NCBI RefSeq assembly: GCF_002574545.1 | Contig: NZ_NUGT01000017.1 | Location: 69,571-133,570 of the forward strand | Source of the DNA: Bacillus sp. AFS055030 | Lineage (GTDB): Bacteria; Bacillota; Bacilli; Bacillales; Bacillaceae_G | Length of the DNA: 64,000 nucleotides | Reading direction: 5' to 3' | In this document: positions 40,980 through 52,724 of the stretch, in pieces | Layout of the letters: each line of letters begins with the position of its first letter | Numbering within the stretch: the stretch's first letter is position 1 | The notes under the pieces: generated by a model | Told to the model about the DNA's origin: nothing | Databases searched by the model: none | The model's input: the letters and a program-made list of their open reading frames with translations, nothing else | Translations under genes and position numbers: made by a program

Positions 40980-41818
40980 ATCGATATTTAAAACTAGTTA
41001 ATTTTGAGGTTAATCGACTTTTTAAATTATATATAGCGTTACTCATTTTAGTAGCTATTTCACAGTTTGTAAGTATATTTGTAGTAAAGTCCAGCTATAT
41101 GGAAATGGCTAATGAGGCAAATTATGCTAGTTCTGTAAAGGCAACCAAGGAATTTATCACTTCAAACGGTTTACTAAATTTTAACAAAGTGGCTAATCAT
41201 TCTTTATTTATTGGTCCAATTGTTATATGTATCGCTTTAATGATGTTCTATGTTTTTATCATTTGGTACAGAGATTACTTTGGAAAAAATACGTTTATTT
41301 ACCGTTTGTTTATGCTACCAACTTCGAGAATGACAATTTACTTTGCTAAAGCGACTACGATATTAATTATGGTGTTGAGTTTATTGGCTTTTCAACTAAT
41401 ACTTTTACCAATCGAAATAAACGTATTCCAAAATATTATTCCGAGTGAACTATTAGGAAAAATGAGTACAGTTGATCTTTTTATGCAACCTAATATTTTT
41501 GCGATGGTTTTACCAAGTAACTTTGTAGATTTCATTCTTAGGTATGTGATTGGAATAGGGCTAGTGTTAGTTCTGTTCACATTCATCCTATTGGAACGTA
41601 GTTATCGTTGGAAAGGCATTTTATTTGCTGTTTTATACGGAGTTGCAATTGTCATTTTACTTGCTTCACCAATGATGATTGAATCTTTCATTTTTAGAAA
41701 TGATTTCTCGTTTTATCCAAGTGAAGTCATTTATATGGAAATAGGCTTTTTTATTATCATCATTACAGTTTCAATCTTATTTAGTAGGTATTTATTAAAA
41801 AACAAAGTATCGGTGTAA
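40976..41818 (+). CDS. ABC transporter permease
   Basis: 280 residues with six hydrophobic segments (near 18-37, 78-98, 113-138, 178-202, 216-235 and 250-270), no domain beyond the membrane part. TTG 40976 overlaps the ATPase stop (TTGA), with GAGAGGTG in the end of the ATPase gene as the SD. No sequence similarity that I can name beyond the ABC-2 type layout. Confidence 0.85.
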   Translation: MNRYLKLVNFEVNRLFKLYIALLILVAISQFVSIFVVKSSYMEMANEANYASSVKATKEFITSNGLLNFNKVANHSLFIGPIVICIALMMFYVFIIWYRDYFGKNTFIYRLFMLPTSRMTIYFAKATTILIMVLSLLAFQLILLPIEINVFQNIIPSELLGKMSTVDLFMQPNIFAMVLPSNFVDFILRYVIGIGLVLVLFTFILLERSYRWKGILFAVLYGVAIVILLASPMMIESFIFRNDFSFYPSEVIYMEIGFFIIIITVSILFSRYLLKNKVSV

Positions 41819-41831
41819 GGAGGAGTTTAGT

Positions 41832-43100
41832 ATGAAGCGATATCGTAATTTGGCAGTAATAGCTGTTGTCACGATGATCAGTCTAGGTACGTTTTTTACG
41901 AAAGTAGCCATGTCGGAAAGTAAATTACCTAAATTTTACTTAAAAAGTGAAAATGGTGACTCGAAATACGTTAAAAATTTAATTATTACCGGTGGATATG
42001 GTCAAGAAGGTGGTAGAAGTTTAAGTATTACGACTGACGGTAGTGAATATAAAGATAATAATTCAATCTTTAGTGAACTTGATCGTAATTACTATGATTT
42101 AAAGAAATTAAATGAGTTGAAAAAGAATGAAAGAAATTTTATGCGCGGAAAATTTTCTTCTTCTCAATTTTATATCGATAAAGATTATGCATGGCATGCT
42201 GAGGTAAAAGGTGGAAAGATGGGAGGTACGTATGAACATCAAAATAATCATTTTAAAATGTATATAGATGGGCTAGACCTTCAAAATAAAGATCGTTATA
42301 AATTTAAAATTGATATCCCAGGTGAAGAAAATTACTCATATATAAATGTAGAGGATGTACAATTAGTCGGTAAAGAGTTAGTTGTCATCACTTATCAAAA
42401 TAAAACGATAAATAATATTACAAATTCTGATGCTAATAACGAACAAACTGAACTAGTTATGTATCGAATTAATGTAAACCAAAAGAAAATTGTTGAACGT
42501 AAAGTGATTAATAAATCATCCAACGACCAAAAAACGCACACGCGTATTGATATACAAAATTTCATATCAGAATCAGATCAAACGATTCCTTCTAAATTTA
42601 ATGTTTATCGAAAGGCAAAACTAAAAGATACAGTTCAAACAAATGGAGAAACAATAACTGAAGAAATAAGTAATGAAATAATCGTGTTTAATTTAGAAAC
42701 TGATAAAGAAGAAACTTTAAACTTATCGAATGAACAGAAAAAAGAATTAGAGGAGAGTAATATAATCTTAGATAAAGATAAATTGTATTTTATAAAGAGC
42801 GATGATAAAGATACTTCAGTATTAATCTATAATCTAAACAATAGAAAAATTGAAGGTGAGCCAGTTCATCTTTCTAAAATAAATACAAATAATGTTTCAA
42901 ATTATAAAATTATTGACGAAAAGCTATACGCAATTACGAATAACAATGAGAATTCTGGAAAGTTAAATAAAGGTTTGATTATTGCCGATTTAACAAGTGG
43001 ACAAAGTGTTTTCGAAGGTCAGATTGAAGTGAAGAATAGTAAAGGGAATGCTAGTAAAGCATTAAAAAAATTACAAATTTATGATTTTCAGGTTGAATAA
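41832..43100 (+). CDS. Exported or membrane-anchored protein of the GntR-ABC operon, unknown
   Basis: 422 residues. N-terminal membrane helix or signal (R-N-L-A-V-I-A-V-V-T-M-I-S-L-G-T-F-F, about 5-22), then a large hydrophilic, Asn/Lys/Glu-rich extracellular part with many short strands (for example V-Y-R-K-A-K-L-K-D-T-V, K-L-Y-A-I-T-N-N), which suggests a beta-propeller-like fold. I do not recognise a family. It lies 13 bases after the permease, with GGAGGAG before ATG 41832, so it belongs to the same operon and may be the extracellular sensor or effector of the ABC system. Confidence 0.7.
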   Translation: MKRYRNLAVIAVVTMISLGTFFTKVAMSESKLPKFYLKSENGDSKYVKNLIITGGYGQEGGRSLSITTDGSEYKDNNSIFSELDRNYYDLKKLNELKKNERNFMRGKFSSSQFYIDKDYAWHAEVKGGKMGGTYEHQNNHFKMYIDGLDLQNKDRYKFKIDIPGEENYSYINVEDVQLVGKELVVITYQNKTINNITNSDANNEQTELVMYRINVNQKKIVERKVINKSSNDQKTHTRIDIQNFISESDQTIPSKFNVYRKAKLKDTVQTNGETITEEISNEIIVFNLETDKEETLNLSNEQKKELEESNIILDKDKLYFIKSDDKDTSVLIYNLNNRKIEGEPVHLSKINTNNVSNYKIIDEKLYAITNNNENSGKLNKGLIIADLTSGQSVFEGQIEVKNSKGNASKALKKLQIYDFQVE

Positions 43101-43130
43101 GTAGGACAGGAAAAAGAGAAGAGATTGGTT

Positions 43131-43172
43131 ATAGGGAAAGGGTTTTATAAAACTTATAAAATCTTTACCTAT
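43131..43172 (+). terminator. terminator of the GntR-ABC operon
   Basis: ATAGGGAAAGGGTTTTATAA pairs with TTATAAAATCTTTACCTAT with two mismatches, followed by a T/C-rich run. Confidence 0.7.
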
Positions 43173-43301
43173 GACTTTTTCTTTCTTTATTCCTGTTCTT
43201 TTTTCTTTATCTCATACTTAAGTTGAGGAATGTACGTTCTAGTTTGGTAACTTGATTTCGTACTAGAACATCGATATTATGTAAAGATGATTAAATTTTA
43301 A

Positions 43302-43315
43302 AGTACATTTGTTCT
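43302..43315 (+). promoter_or_regulatory. LexA (DinR) box upstream of uvrB
   Basis: AGTACATTTGTTCT matches the Bacillus LexA box CGAAC-N4-GTTCG in 7 of 10 fixed positions and lies 30 bases before the probable -10 TAAAAT (43345-43350). UvrBA is an SOS operon in B. subtilis. Confidence 0.7.
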
Positions 43316-43388
43316 GTTTTTGATTGATTTTTGAAAATTTGTGGTAAAATAGAAGGATAGGTATGTTTTGGAAATGGAGGCGGGGAAG

Positions 43389-45374
43389 ATGGAGCGGGAA
43401 TTCGAGGTAGTTTCTAATTATTCACCTCAAGGTGACCAACCAAATGCGATTAAGCAGTTAGTTGAAGGAATTAGAAATGGTAAAAAGCATCAAGTTTTAT
43501 TAGGTGCAACAGGAACGGGAAAAACGTTTACTATTTCAAATGTAATTAAAGAAGTAGGAAAACCTACATTAGTATTTGCTCACAATAAAACATTAGCAGG
43601 GCAATTATATAGTGAATTAAAAGAGTTCTTTCCTAATAATGCAGTTGAGTATTTCGTTAGTTATTATGATTATTTTCAACCAGAAGCTTATGTACCTCAG
43701 ACGGATACTTATATTGAAAAAGATTCAAGTATTAATGATGAAATTGATAAATTACGCCACTCTGCGACTTCCTCCCTTTTTGAACGTAAGGATGTCATTA
43801 TTGTAGCGAGTGTTTCTTGTATTTACGGTTTAGGTTCTCCTGAAGAATATCGTGAATTAGTTTGTTCTCTTCGTACTGGAATGGAAATTAGTAGAGACGA
43901 CCTATTACATAAGTTAGTAGATATTCAGTATGCGCGTAATGATATTGACTTCTCACGTGGTACATTCCGAGTTCGTGGAGATGTTGTTGAAATATTCCCA
44001 GCATCACGTGATGAGCACTGTATTCGTGTGGAATTTTTTGGTGATGAAATTGAGAGAATTAGAGAAGTGGATGCATTAACAGGTGAAATTTTAGGTGACC
44101 GTGAACACGTTGCAATTTTCCCGGCTTCCCACTTCGTTACACGTGAAGAAAAAATGAAAATTGCTATTAAAAATATAGAAGTTGAGCTTGAAGAACGATT
44201 AAAGGAATTGAGGGATAACGGTAAGTTACTAGAAGCTCAAAGACTTGAGCAGCGTACTAGATATGATTTAGAAATGATGAACGAGATGGGATTTTGTTCA
44301 GGAATTGAAAACTATTCTCGTCATCTGACGCTGAGACCACCAGGTTCTACGCCTTATACATTATTAGACTATTTTCCAGAAGACTTCTTAATGGTGATTG
44401 ACGAGTCACATGTTACAGTTCCACAAATTCGAGGAATGTTTAACGGTGACCAAGCAAGAAAGCAAGTATTAGTAGATCATGGATTCCGTCTGCCTTCAGC
44501 ATTGGATAATCGACCATTGAAGTTTGTTGAATTTGAGGAAAAGGTTCAACAAACTATTTACGTAACTGCTACGCCAGGACCATATGAGTTAGAGCTGTGT
44601 CCTGAGAAGGTAGAGCAAATTATTCGTCCAACAGGTCTACTTGATCCGACGATAGATGTCCGTCCGATTGAAGGTCAAATTGACGATCTGATTGACGAAG
44701 TTCGTAATCGCATTGCCAAAAATGAGAGAGTACTAATTACTACTTTAACGAAGAAAATGTCTGAAGATTTAACGGATTATTTGAAAGAAATCGGAATTAA
44801 AGTTAATTATTTACATTCTGAAATTAAAACGCTTGAACGAATTGAAATTATTCGCGATCTTCGTTTAGGAAAATATGATGTATTAATTGGTATTAACCTT
44901 TTACGTGAAGGGATCGATATTCCTGAAGTTTCATTAGTCGTCATATTAGATGCAGATAAAGAAGGATTTTTACGATCTGAACGTTCATTAATACAAACAA
45001 TTGGTCGAGCTGCAAGGAATTCAAATGGTCATGTTATTATGTATGCTGATAAAATGACGAATTCGATGGAAATTGCTATTAATGAAACAAAACGTCGTCG
45101 CCAGATTCAGGAAGAATATAACAAAAAACATGGAATTACGCCTAAAACGATTATTAAGCAAGTACGTGACGTGATTCGAGCAACTTCTGTAGCTGAAGAA
45201 GAAGAAGTTTATGAAAACGGTATTAGTGCTAAATATAAGAAAATGAACAAAAAAGAACGTCATTTATTTATTCAATCAATTGAAATGGAAATGAAGGACG
45301 CAGCGAAGGCGCTTGATTTTGAGCGAGCAACAGAACTTCGTGACTTAATATTAGAATTGAAGTCTGAGAGGTGA
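43389..45374 (+). CDS. uvrB: Excinuclease ABC subunit B
   Basis: 661 residues, the B. subtilis length. It is the helicase-like damage verification subunit of nucleotide excision repair. Walker [12 protein letters not shown], beta-hairpin [12 protein letters not shown], helicase motif [11 protein letters not shown], and the C-terminal UVR motif [18 protein letters not shown]. Start ATG 43389 is 8 bases after GGAGG; the open frame from TTG 43368 contains that SD and is rejected. It overlaps the open frame of uvrA and is under a LexA box. Confidence 0.98.
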   Translation: MEREFEVVSNYSPQGDQPNAIKQLVEGIRNGKKHQVLLGATGTGKTFTISNVIKEVGKPTLVFAHNKTLAGQLYSELKEFFPNNAVEYFVSYYDYFQPEAYVPQTDTYIEKDSSINDEIDKLRHSATSSLFERKDVIIVASVSCIYGLGSPEEYRELVCSLRTGMEISRDDLLHKLVDIQYARNDIDFSRGTFRVRGDVVEIFPASRDEHCIRVEFFGDEIERIREVDALTGEILGDREHVAIFPASHFVTREEKMKIAIKNIEVELEERLKELRDNGKLLEAQRLEQRTRYDLEMMNEMGFCSGIENYSRHLTLRPPGSTPYTLLDYFPEDFLMVIDESHVTVPQIRGMFNGDQARKQVLVDHGFRLPSALDNRPLKFVEFEEKVQQTIYVTATPGPYELELCPEKVEQIIRPTGLLDPTIDVRPIEGQIDDLIDEVRNRIAKNERVLITTLTKKMSEDLTDYLKEIGIKVNYLHSEIKTLERIEIIRDLRLGKYDVLIGINLLREGIDIPEVSLVVILDADKEGFLRSERSLIQTIGRAARNSNGHVIMYADKMTNSMEIAINETKRRRQIQEEYNKKHGITPKTIIKQVRDVIRATSVAEEEEVYENGISAKYKKMNKKERHLFIQSIEMEMKDAAKALDFERATELRDLILELKSER

Positions 45375-45379
45375 AGAAC

Positions 45380-48247
45380 TTGAAAAGTATGAATGAAATA
45401 ATTATAAAAGGGGCCAGAGCGCATAACTTAAAAAATATCGATGTTACGATCCCGCGTAATCAATTAGTAGTAGTGACTGGTTTATCGGGTTCAGGTAAGT
45501 CGTCTCTAGCTTTTGATACGATTTATGCAGAAGGTCAACGCAGATATGTAGAATCATTATCTGCGTATGCTCGTCAATTTTTAGGTCAAATGGATAAACC
45601 GGATGTTGATTCGATTGAAGGACTTTCACCTGCAATTTCAATTGATCAAAAAACGACTAGCCGAAATCCTCGTTCGACAGTTGGTACTGTAACAGAGATT
45701 TACGACTATCTACGACTTCTTTATGCTCGTATTGGAACGCCAATTTGTCCAAATCATGGTATCGAAATTTCTTCTCAAACAGTTGAACAAATGGTCGATC
45801 GTGTAATGGAGTATCCTGAACGAACAAAAATTCAAGTGCTTGCTCCAGTAGTATCTGGTCGTAAAGGGACACATGTAAAAGTATTTGAAGAAATTAAAAA
45901 ACAAGGGTTCGTTCGCGTTCGTGTTGATGGTGAGTTATTTGATGTTTCTGATGAAATTGAATTAGAGAAAAATAAGAAGCATTCAATTGAAGTTGTAATT
46001 GACCGTATTGTTGTAAAAGATGGTGTAGCATCTCGACTAGCTGATTCTCTTGAAACAGCATTAAAATTAGGAGAAGGTCGAGTGATCATTGATGTAATAG
46101 GTGAAGAAGAATTACTTTTTAGTGAGCATCATGCATGTCCTCTGTGTGGTTTCTCAATTGGGGAATTAGAACCACGCATGTTTTCGTTTAACAGCCCTTT
46201 TGGAGCTTGTCATTCATGTGATGGTTTAGGAACGAAATTAGAAGTAGACTTAAACTTAGTCATCCCAAATGATGAATTGACACTTAAAGAAAATGCTATA
46301 GCACCTTGGGAATCAATTAGCTCAATGTATTATCCTCAATTACTAGAAAGTGTATGTAATCATTATGGAATTGATATGAATATTCCATTTAAGGACATAC
46401 CAAAAGATCTCCAAGACAAAATTCTTTATGGTAGTAATGGTGAACAAATTTATTTTAAATATGATAACGAGCAAGGGCATGTTCGTGAAGCAATGATTGA
46501 ATTTGAGGGTGTTATTTCGAATGTAGAAAGACGTTTTAAAGAAACATCTTCCGATTTTATTCGTGAACAAATGGAAAAATACATGGCTCAACAACATTGT
46601 CCAACTTGTAAAGGGCATCGTCTAAGAAAAGAGGCTCTTGCAGTATTTATTGGTGGATTGCACGTCGGTGAAGTAACAAAAATGTCAGTTAAAGAAGCAT
46701 TTGAGTTCTTTGGTACACTTGAATTAACGCCAAAACAAGAAAAAATAGCAAATCTAATCCTTCGAGAAATTAGAGAGCGTTTAGGCTTTTTAGTAAATGT
46801 AGGTTTAGATTATTTAACATTGAACCGAGCTGCTGGTACATTATCTGGTGGAGAAGCTCAAAGGATTCGTTTGGCAACGCAAATTGGTTCGAGATTAACC
46901 GGGGTTTTATATATTTTGGATGAGCCATCAATTGGATTACACCAACGTGATAATGATCGTTTAATCTCAACTTTGTTAAATATGAGAGACATTGGAAATA
47001 CATTAATTGTTGTCGAACATGATGAAGATACAATGTTAGCTGCAGATTATTTAATTGATATCGGACCGGGTGCTGGAATTCACGGTGGACAGGTCATTTC
47101 ACAAGGAACGCCAAATGAAGTGATGAATGATCAAAATTCATTAACAGGGAAGTACTTATCGGGTGAGAAGTTTATTCCTGTACCGCTTGAGCGTAGAAAA
47201 GGCGATGGACGTGAAATTAAAATTGTTGGAGCAAAAGAAAACAATTTAAAAAATGTATCAGCCTCATTCCCGTTAGGTACATTTGTTGCAGTAACAGGTG
47301 TATCAGGATCAGGGAAAAGTACATTAATTAATGAGATTTTATATAAATCATTAGCTCAAAAATTAAATGGCTCGAAAGTTCGTCCTGGAGAGCATAAAGA
47401 AATTAAAGGGATTGATCAATTGGAGAAGGTTATTGATATTGATCAATCACCAATTGGTCGTACCCCTCGTTCAAATCCAGCTACTTATACTGGTGTATTT
47501 GATGATATTCGAGATGTATACGCCGCTACAAATGAGTCAAAAGTGCGCGGTTATAAGAAAGGTCGTTTTAGCTTCAACGTTAAAGGTGGTAGATGTGAAG
47601 CGTGCCGAGGCGATGGAATTATTAAAATCGAAATGCATTTCTTACCAGATGTTTACGTACCATGTGAGGTTTGTCATGGTAAACGATATAATCGAGAAAC
47701 TTTAGAAGTTAAGTATAAAGATAAATCGATTTCTGAAGTTTTAAATATGACAGTAGAGGATGCAGTATCATTCTTTGAAAATATCCCTAAGATTAAACGT
47801 AAACTCCAAACGTTATTTGATGTAGGTTTAGGTTATATTACATTAGGTCAACCTGCTACGACTTTATCTGGTGGAGAAGCACAGCGTGTTAAACTAGCTT
47901 CTGAGCTTCATAAACGTACGAATGGAAGAACTTTATATATATTAGATGAACCTACTACAGGACTTCATGTTGATGATATTGCACGATTATTAGTTGTTTT
48001 ACAAAGACTAGTAGATAATGGAGATACTGTGCTTGTAATTGAACATAACTTAGATGTTATTAAAGCAGCCGACTATCTCATCGATCTAGGACCAGAAGGT
48101 GGAGACAAAGGTGGTACCATCGTAGCAACCGGTACACCAGAGAAACTATGTAAAGTTGAAGCGTCTCATACAGGTAAGTATTTAAAAGCTGTATTAGAAC
48201 GTGACAAAGCTAGAATGGAAAAAAGATTAGCTTTGATGGAATCTTAA
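45380..48247 (+). CDS. uvrA: Excinuclease ABC subunit A
   Basis: 955 residues. Damage-recognition ATPase with two ABC modules: Walker A at [16 protein letters not shown] and [12 protein letters not shown], two LSGGEAQR signatures, and zinc fingers C-P-L-C...C-H-S-C and C-E-A-C...C-E-V-C. Start is uncertain: TTG 45380 is 7 bases after AGAGGTG; ATG 45389 ([12 protein letters not shown]) has poorer spacing; GTG 45371 overlaps the SD. Forms the SOS operon uvrBA with the gene upstream. Confidence 0.98.
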   Translation: MKSMNEIIIKGARAHNLKNIDVTIPRNQLVVVTGLSGSGKSSLAFDTIYAEGQRRYVESLSAYARQFLGQMDKPDVDSIEGLSPAISIDQKTTSRNPRSTVGTVTEIYDYLRLLYARIGTPICPNHGIEISSQTVEQMVDRVMEYPERTKIQVLAPVVSGRKGTHVKVFEEIKKQGFVRVRVDGELFDVSDEIELEKNKKHSIEVVIDRIVVKDGVASRLADSLETALKLGEGRVIIDVIGEEELLFSEHHACPLCGFSIGELEPRMFSFNSPFGACHSCDGLGTKLEVDLNLVIPNDELTLKENAIAPWESISSMYYPQLLESVCNHYGIDMNIPFKDIPKDLQDKILYGSNGEQIYFKYDNEQGHVREAMIEFEGVISNVERRFKETSSDFIREQMEKYMAQQHCPTCKGHRLRKEALAVFIGGLHVGEVTKMSVKEAFEFFGTLELTPKQEKIANLILREIRERLGFLVNVGLDYLTLNRAAGTLSGGEAQRIRLATQIGSRLTGVLYILDEPSIGLHQRDNDRLISTLLNMRDIGNTLIVVEHDEDTMLAADYLIDIGPGAGIHGGQVISQGTPNEVMNDQNSLTGKYLSGEKFIPVPLERRKGDGREIKIVGAKENNLKNVSASFPLGTFVAVTGVSGSGKSTLINEILYKSLAQKLNGSKVRPGEHKEIKGIDQLEKVIDIDQSPIGRTPRSNPATYTGVFDDIRDVYAATNESKVRGYKKGRFSFNVKGGRCEACRGDGIIKIEMHFLPDVYVPCEVCHGKRYNRETLEVKYKDKSISEVLNMTVEDAVSFFENIPKIKRKLQTLFDVGLGYITLGQPATTLSGGEAQRVKLASELHKRTNGRTLYILDEPTTGLHVDDIARLLVVLQRLVDNGDTVLVIEHNLDVIKAADYLIDLGPEGGDKGGTIVATGTPEKLCKVEASHTGKYLKAVLERDKARMEKRLALMES

Positions 48248-48284
48248 TCTTAAAATAGATAGACTAAGAAATAGTAAAAGAGAG

Positions 48285-48330
48285 ATACAAAGAATAGGAC
48301 CTAAACTCCTTTTCTTTGTATTTGTTTTTA
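48285..48330 (+). terminator. terminator of uvrBA
   Basis: ATACAAAGAA (48285-48294) pairs with TTCTTTGTAT (48312-48321), with an inner AGGA/TCCT; a T-rich tail follows. Confidence 0.85.
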
Positions 48331-48476
48331 TTTGGAGTTACGTTTACGTATTCATAATTGCTTTTGCTTGAAAAGTAGTCCACATTTCTTTAATGTTTTA
48401 ACATAGAATAAATAATAAAATAGAAAATAAGTAATGTTAAAAAAATGATGGCGTATCGATAGAGAGGAGATTTTTT

Positions 48477-48671
48477 TTGAAAAAATTATATCGATCTTCT
48501 AAAGATTCTATGCTTGCAGGTGTATGTGGTGGATTGGGTAAGTATTTTAAGATGGACAGTACATTAATCCGTTTACTGTTTGTTATATTATTCTTCGTAG
48601 GATTTGGATCGCTACTATTTGTGTATTTAATTTGGATATTTGTTGTTCCAGAAGAAGGTGAAGTCAATTAA
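48477..48671 (+). CDS. yvlC: PspC domain protein, YvlC-like
   Basis: 64 residues. [21 protein letters not shown] at the N-terminus and one membrane segment [22 protein letters not shown] form a minimal PspC domain. In B. subtilis the yvlABCD operon is tied to envelope stress; here only the C and D parts are present. TTG 48477 follows GAGAGGAG. The stop is immediately followed by the ATG of yvlD. Confidence 0.88.
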   Translation: MKKLYRSSKDSMLAGVCGGLGKYFKMDSTLIRLLFVILFFVGFGSLLFVYLIWIFVVPEEGEVN

Positions 48672-49046
48672 ATGAGATGGTTATTTTCATTAGCTATTAA
48701 TAGCTTAGTTTTTATTGTAGTAGCAGGATTTCTGCAACCAGATTTTTATGTAAAAAATATTCCAACGGCTATCATTGCTGCGTTGGTGTTATCGATTTTA
48801 AATACAATTATTCGCCCGATCTTAATTTTAATAACGTTACCTGTAACCGTTTTTACAATGGGATTATTCCTGTTTATTATTAATGCATTTACGCTAGAAA
48901 TGACGGATTATTTATTAGGGGATGCCTTACGAGTAAATGGATTCGGAACTGCTATTATCGCATCGATTCTAATTAGTACATTCAGTATGTTAATTCAATA
49001 TTTCGTGTTCGGTTCAAAGGACAAAAAAAAGCATAGTAATCGGTAA
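48672..49046 (+). CDS. yvlD: YvlD-like (phage holin family IV) membrane protein
   Basis: 124 residues, four hydrophobic segments. Typical stretch: I-P-T-A-I-I-A-A-L-V-L-S-I-L-N-T-I-I-R-P-I-L-I-L-I-T-L-P and G-L-F-L-F-I-I-N-A-F-T-L. Named after phage holins by similarity only; a lysis role in Bacillus is not established. It is translationally coupled to yvlC and precedes hprK, as in B. subtilis. Confidence 0.88.
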   Translation: MRWLFSLAINSLVFIVVAGFLQPDFYVKNIPTAIIAALVLSILNTIIRPILILITLPVTVFTMGLFLFIINAFTLEMTDYLLGDALRVNGFGTAIIASILISTFSMLIQYFVFGSKDKKKHSNR

Positions 49047-49056
49047 AAAAGAGGCA

Positions 49057-49092
49057 TCTCTTAAGTAAAATACTTTTGAGAGTCTTTTTTTA
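49057..49092 (+). terminator. terminator of yvlCD
   Basis: TCTCTTAAGTA pairs with TACTTTTGAGA (two mismatches) around AAA, then GTC and seven T. The rest of the 272-base gap to hprK holds no gene. Confidence 0.7.
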
Positions 49093-49318
49093 TTTAATGG
49101 ATATTCGATATTCGAACATTATGTGAACACCTTTGTTAATGACTGCTCATCATTGCTATCATGCCAAAACTGATTGTATAGTCTCTAAATCCCGTTGATC
49201 CATTAATGATTTTTAATCGTTTTATTGCAGTTAGTGGCTTGGCGACATTTTCCCACAAAGTTTAAAAATGGTACAATATGAAAGATAATACATAATTATT
49301 AATCCTTAGGAGGCTTGT

Positions 49319-50260
49319 ATGGCTAAATTACGTACAAAGAATCTAGTAGAGTATTTTAAATTAGAGGTCATTAGTGGAAGTGCGGGTTTGAATCGTTCGA
49401 TTAACACGACTGACTTATCTCGTCCAGGTATAGAGGTTGCAGGTTTTTTTACATACTATCCATCTGATCGAGTACAAATATTAGGGAAAACAGAATTAAC
49501 TTTTTATCATAGTTTAACTGACGAAGAAAAACATAATCGATTAAGAAAGCTTTGTGCAGATGATACGCCTTGTATTATCGTGACGCGTGGTTTAGAAATT
49601 CCGCCCGAATTAATTGAAGCGGGTGACGAAACTGGAGTACCTATTTTACTCTCAAACAGTAAAACAACTACAATGTACAGCAGACTTACTAGTTATCTAG
49701 AGGCTAAACTTGCTCCAACTACAGCATTACACGGTGTACTAGTTGATATTTATGGTGTAGGTGTATTAATTACTGGAAAAAGTGGAGTAGGTAAAAGTGA
49801 AACGGCCTTAGAGTTAGTAAAACGTGGTCATCGTTTAGTAGCAGATGATTCAGTAGAGATTCGTCAAACTGATGAAGATACGCTGATTGGTTCATCTCCT
49901 GAATTAATTGAGCATTTATTGGAAATTCGTGGATTAGGAATTATTAATGTTATGACTCTTTTCGGAGCGGGATCTGTCCGTAACTACAAGCGTATTACGT
50001 TGAATATCGATTTAGAGACGTGGGACTCTCAAAAGGTTTACGATCGGGTAGGCTTAGACGATGAAAAACTTAAAATATTAGATACAGATATTTCGAAAAT
50101 TACTTTGCCTGTTCGACCAGGTCGAAATTTAGCTGTTATTATTGAGGTAGCAGCGATGAACTTCCGTTTGAAAAATATGGGGGTAAATGCTGCACAGCAA
50201 TTTGCAGATCGTCTAGAGAAAGTAATTCAAGGCGGTAATAGCGTTAGTGATTTAATTTAA
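49319..50260 (+). CDS. hprK: HPr kinase/phosphorylase
   Basis: 313 residues. The enzyme phosphorylates Ser46 of HPr and Crh in response to fructose-1,6-bisphosphate and reverses it with phosphate, the core of carbon catabolite control. P-loop [12 protein letters not shown] (about 151-162) and the HPrK signature [11 protein letters not shown] at about 200. SD AGGAGG precedes ATG 49319. Its substrate Crh is encoded at 59950 in the same window, and a cre-like CcpA site occurs at 63328. Heads hprK-lgt-yvoD-ppaX-yvoF. Confidence 0.98.
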   Translation: MAKLRTKNLVEYFKLEVISGSAGLNRSINTTDLSRPGIEVAGFFTYYPSDRVQILGKTELTFYHSLTDEEKHNRLRKLCADDTPCIIVTRGLEIPPELIEAGDETGVPILLSNSKTTTMYSRLTSYLEAKLAPTTALHGVLVDIYGVGVLITGKSGVGKSETALELVKRGHRLVADDSVEIRQTDEDTLIGSSPELIEHLLEIRGLGIINVMTLFGAGSVRNYKRITLNIDLETWDSQKVYDRVGLDDEKLKILDTDISKITLPVRPGRNLAVIIEVAAMNFRLKNMGVNAAQQFADRLEKVIQGGNSVSDLI

Positions 50261-50281
50261 TGAAAAAGTGGGGAAATTTAA

Positions 50282-51094
50282 ATGGAGTCAAATATTCAGC
50301 CATTAGATAAAGTATTTTTACACTTAGGTCCTCTTTCGATAAAGTGGTATGGGGTATTGATCGGTTTAGGTGTTATATTAGGTTTATGGTTGGCAATTCG
50401 CGAAAGTAAACGACGTGGAATACCTGATGATACATTTTTGGATCTTATTTTAGTAGCTTTACCATCCGCTATTATAGGGGCTAGAATTTATTATGTACTC
50501 TTTGAGTGGAGCTATTACTCTACGCATGTTAGTGAAATACCGGCCATTTGGCATGGTGGATTAGCTATTCACGGTGGATTAATTGGAGCTTTTATTGCTA
50601 GTTACTTCTTTACGAAGAAACGAGGCATTTCATTTTGGAAGCTTGCAGATATCGCAGCACCAAGTATTTTAGTAGGCCAAATGCTTGGGCGTTGGGGGAA
50701 CTTCATGAACCAAGAGGCACATGGTGGTCCAGTAACTAGATCATTTTTAGAAAGTCTCCATCTACCTACTTGGATTATTAATCAAATGTATATCGATGGA
50801 ACGTATTATCATCCAACGTTTTTATATGAATCATTATGGAGTTTACTAGGGATTATCTTCCTACTAATTTTAAGAAGAGTGAATCTTAGACGTGGTGAAA
50901 TGTTTTTAACGTATTTAATTTGGTATTCAGTTGGTCGTTTCTTTATTGAAGGCTTAAGAACAGATAGTTTGATGTTAACAAATACAATTAGAATGGCTCA
51001 ATTTATTTCAGTCGTAATTATTGTTCTATCAATTATCATTCTTGTTTATCGAAGAGTTAAAGGGTTATCGAATGAACGTTATTTAGACGCATAA
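50282..51094 (+). CDS. lgt: Prolipoprotein diacylglyceryl transferase
   Basis: 270 residues, about seven membrane helices. It transfers diacylglycerol to the lipobox Cys of prolipoproteins at the outer face of the membrane. Catalytic motif [10 protein letters not shown] (about 95-104) and the signature [15 protein letters not shown]. It follows hprK by 21 bases, the conserved order of Bacillaceae. Confidence 0.98.
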   Translation: MESNIQPLDKVFLHLGPLSIKWYGVLIGLGVILGLWLAIRESKRRGIPDDTFLDLILVALPSAIIGARIYYVLFEWSYYSTHVSEIPAIWHGGLAIHGGLIGAFIASYFFTKKRGISFWKLADIAAPSILVGQMLGRWGNFMNQEAHGGPVTRSFLESLHLPTWIINQMYIDGTYYHPTFLYESLWSLLGIIFLLILRRVNLRRGEMFLTYLIWYSVGRFFIEGLRTDSLMLTNTIRMAQFISVVIIVLSIIILVYRRVKGLSNERYLDA

Positions 51095-51118
51095 GTTTGT
51101 TAAACAGGAGTGGGAAGC

Positions 51119-52063
51119 ATGTTTGAGACTTTAAAGAGAGGGTTACTAGTTGGTTTACAAACTTCTTGGAAAATAGGGAAAATCATTTTCCCTATTTCTT
51201 TCATTTTAACGATTATTAAAGAAACTGCACTTATGGACTGGTTTGTTACTCTTCTTGAACCACTAATGAGTTTTATCGGTTTAAAGGGAGATGCAGCATT
51301 AGTATTAGTGCTAGGAAATGTTTTAAATCTATATGCAGCCCTTGGGGCAATGCTACCGATGGATTTAACTGTTAAGGAAGCATTGATCCTTGCAGTTATG
51401 TTAAGTTTTTCTCATAATCTATTTGTTGAAACGACAGTAGCAACTGCTGTAGGGGTTCGAGCATCTTTTGTTGTTTTAGTTAGGATAGGATTTGCAATTA
51501 TATCTGCTATTTGTATTCATTTCTTTTGGTCTGGTGGGACTGAAATCGTTCATAAAGGCATTGCAGTTGCAGAAAGTGTTAACCAGTCAGGATGGGAGAT
51601 CGTATATACTGCAATCATTTCGTCATTAATGGGTATTTTAAACCTTGTTAAAATTGTTTTTCCATTAATGTTAGTAATTCAAATTGCAAAAGATTATGGC
51701 TGGATGAATTATATAACAAAAGCATTATCTCCGTTTACCAAATTAATCGGTGTTGAAGCAAAGGCTGGGGTTACATTAGCTGCGGGATTGTTTTTTGGGT
51801 TAGCTTTTGGAGCAGGCGTTATGATTCAAGCGGTTAAAGAAGATGGGGTTTCGAAACGTGATTTATATCTTGTTTTTTTATTTTTAGTAGCTTGTCATGC
51901 TGTAGTAGAAGATACACTTCTCTTTATTCCTTTAGGGATTCCAGTTTTATACTTATTTTTAATTCGTTTCTTTGTCGCGTTAGTTGTTACTTGTATAGTT
52001 GCAAGAATCGTCGGAAGAGTAGGTAGAAACGCTGAATCAAGTTTAAAAGCTGAAGTGAAATAG
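51119..52063 (+). CDS. yvoD: Nucleoside recognition domain membrane protein, YvoD-like
   Basis: 314 residues, two copies of a gate-like membrane domain (about 10-145 and 155-300); segments such as [20 protein letters not shown] and [14 protein letters not shown] carry the glycine/asparagine pattern of the nucleoside recognition (Gate) family. Transport role not proven. ATG 51119 is 8 bases after AGGAG; GTG 51110 overlaps the SD. Its position between lgt and ppaX is conserved in Bacillus. Confidence 0.85.
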   Translation: MFETLKRGLLVGLQTSWKIGKIIFPISFILTIIKETALMDWFVTLLEPLMSFIGLKGDAALVLVLGNVLNLYAALGAMLPMDLTVKEALILAVMLSFSHNLFVETTVATAVGVRASFVVLVRIGFAIISAICIHFFWSGGTEIVHKGIAVAESVNQSGWEIVYTAIISSLMGILNLVKIVFPLMLVIQIAKDYGWMNYITKALSPFTKLIGVEAKAGVTLAAGLFFGLAFGAGVMIQAVKEDGVSKRDLYLVFLFLVACHAVVEDTLLFIPLGIPVLYLFLIRFFVALVVTCIVARIVGRVGRNAESSLKAEVK

Positions 52064-52076
52064 AAAGGAAATTCTT

Positions 52077-52724
52077 ATGAAAATAAATACGATATTATTT
52101 GATTTAGATGGTACTTTAATCAATACAAATGAATTAATCATTGCTTCATTCTTGCATACATTGAATAAATATTATCCTGAACAATACAAACGTGAACATG
52201 TTATTCCTTTTATGGGTCCAACTTTAACTGAATCATTCTCTTCAATAGATCCAGAAAGAGTGGACGAGTTCATCACGGAATATCGCCGTTTTAATATGGA
52301 GATGCATGATGAGTTTGTTGAGGAGTATGAAACAGTTTATGAGACGATTGAAACTTTACACAAATTAGGCTATAAAATTGGGATTGTAACAACGAAAGCA
52401 CGAAATGTTGTTGAAATGGGCTTAAGTTTTAGTCGGTTAAAGCAATTCTTTGATACGGTTATCACAATTGATGACGTTCAAAATGCAAAGCCACATCCAG
52501 AACCAATCCAATTAGCTCTTAAAAAATTAAATTCGATTCCTGAAGAGTGTTTAATGGTGGGCGATAATTACCATGATATTGAAGGTGGTCAAAACGCTGG
52601 AACGAAAACAGCAGGTGTTGCTTGGTCGCTAAAAGGAAAAGAATTTTTAGCTACTTTTAAACCTGATTATATGCTTGAAAAGATGAGCGATATCTTACCA
52701 ATCTTAGGAATTGATGAAAAGTGA
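52077..52724 (+). CDS. ppaX: Pyrophosphatase PpaX
   Basis: 215 residues, HAD superfamily. Motif [11 protein letters not shown] (about 9-18), motif II T-T at about 110, K in N-A-K-P-H-P-E-P, and motif III G-D-N-Y-H-D. PpaX hydrolyses the pyrophosphate made when HPrK/P dephosphorylates HPr-Ser-P, which fits its position in the hprK operon. It overlaps yvoF by four bases. Confidence 0.95.
   Translation: MKINTILFDLDGTLINTNELIIASFLHTLNKYYPEQYKREHVIPFMGPTLTESFSSIDPERVDEFITEYRRFNMEMHDEFVEEYETVYETIETLHKLGYKIGIVTTKARNVVEMGLSFSRLKQFFDTVITIDDVQNAKPHPEPIQLALKKLNSIPEECLMVGDNYHDIEGGQNAGTKTAGVAWSLKGKEFLATFKPDYMLEKMSDILPILGIDEK

Noticed and set aside
43236-43269. GTTCTAGT...ACTAGAAC upstream of uvrB as a LexA box
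   Set aside because: The half-sites point the wrong way (GTTC...GAAC) and are 18 bases apart; the site at 43302 fits better.
45021-47705. Frames antisense or out of phase within uvrB and uvrA
   Set aside because: All lie within intact, highly conserved repair genes.
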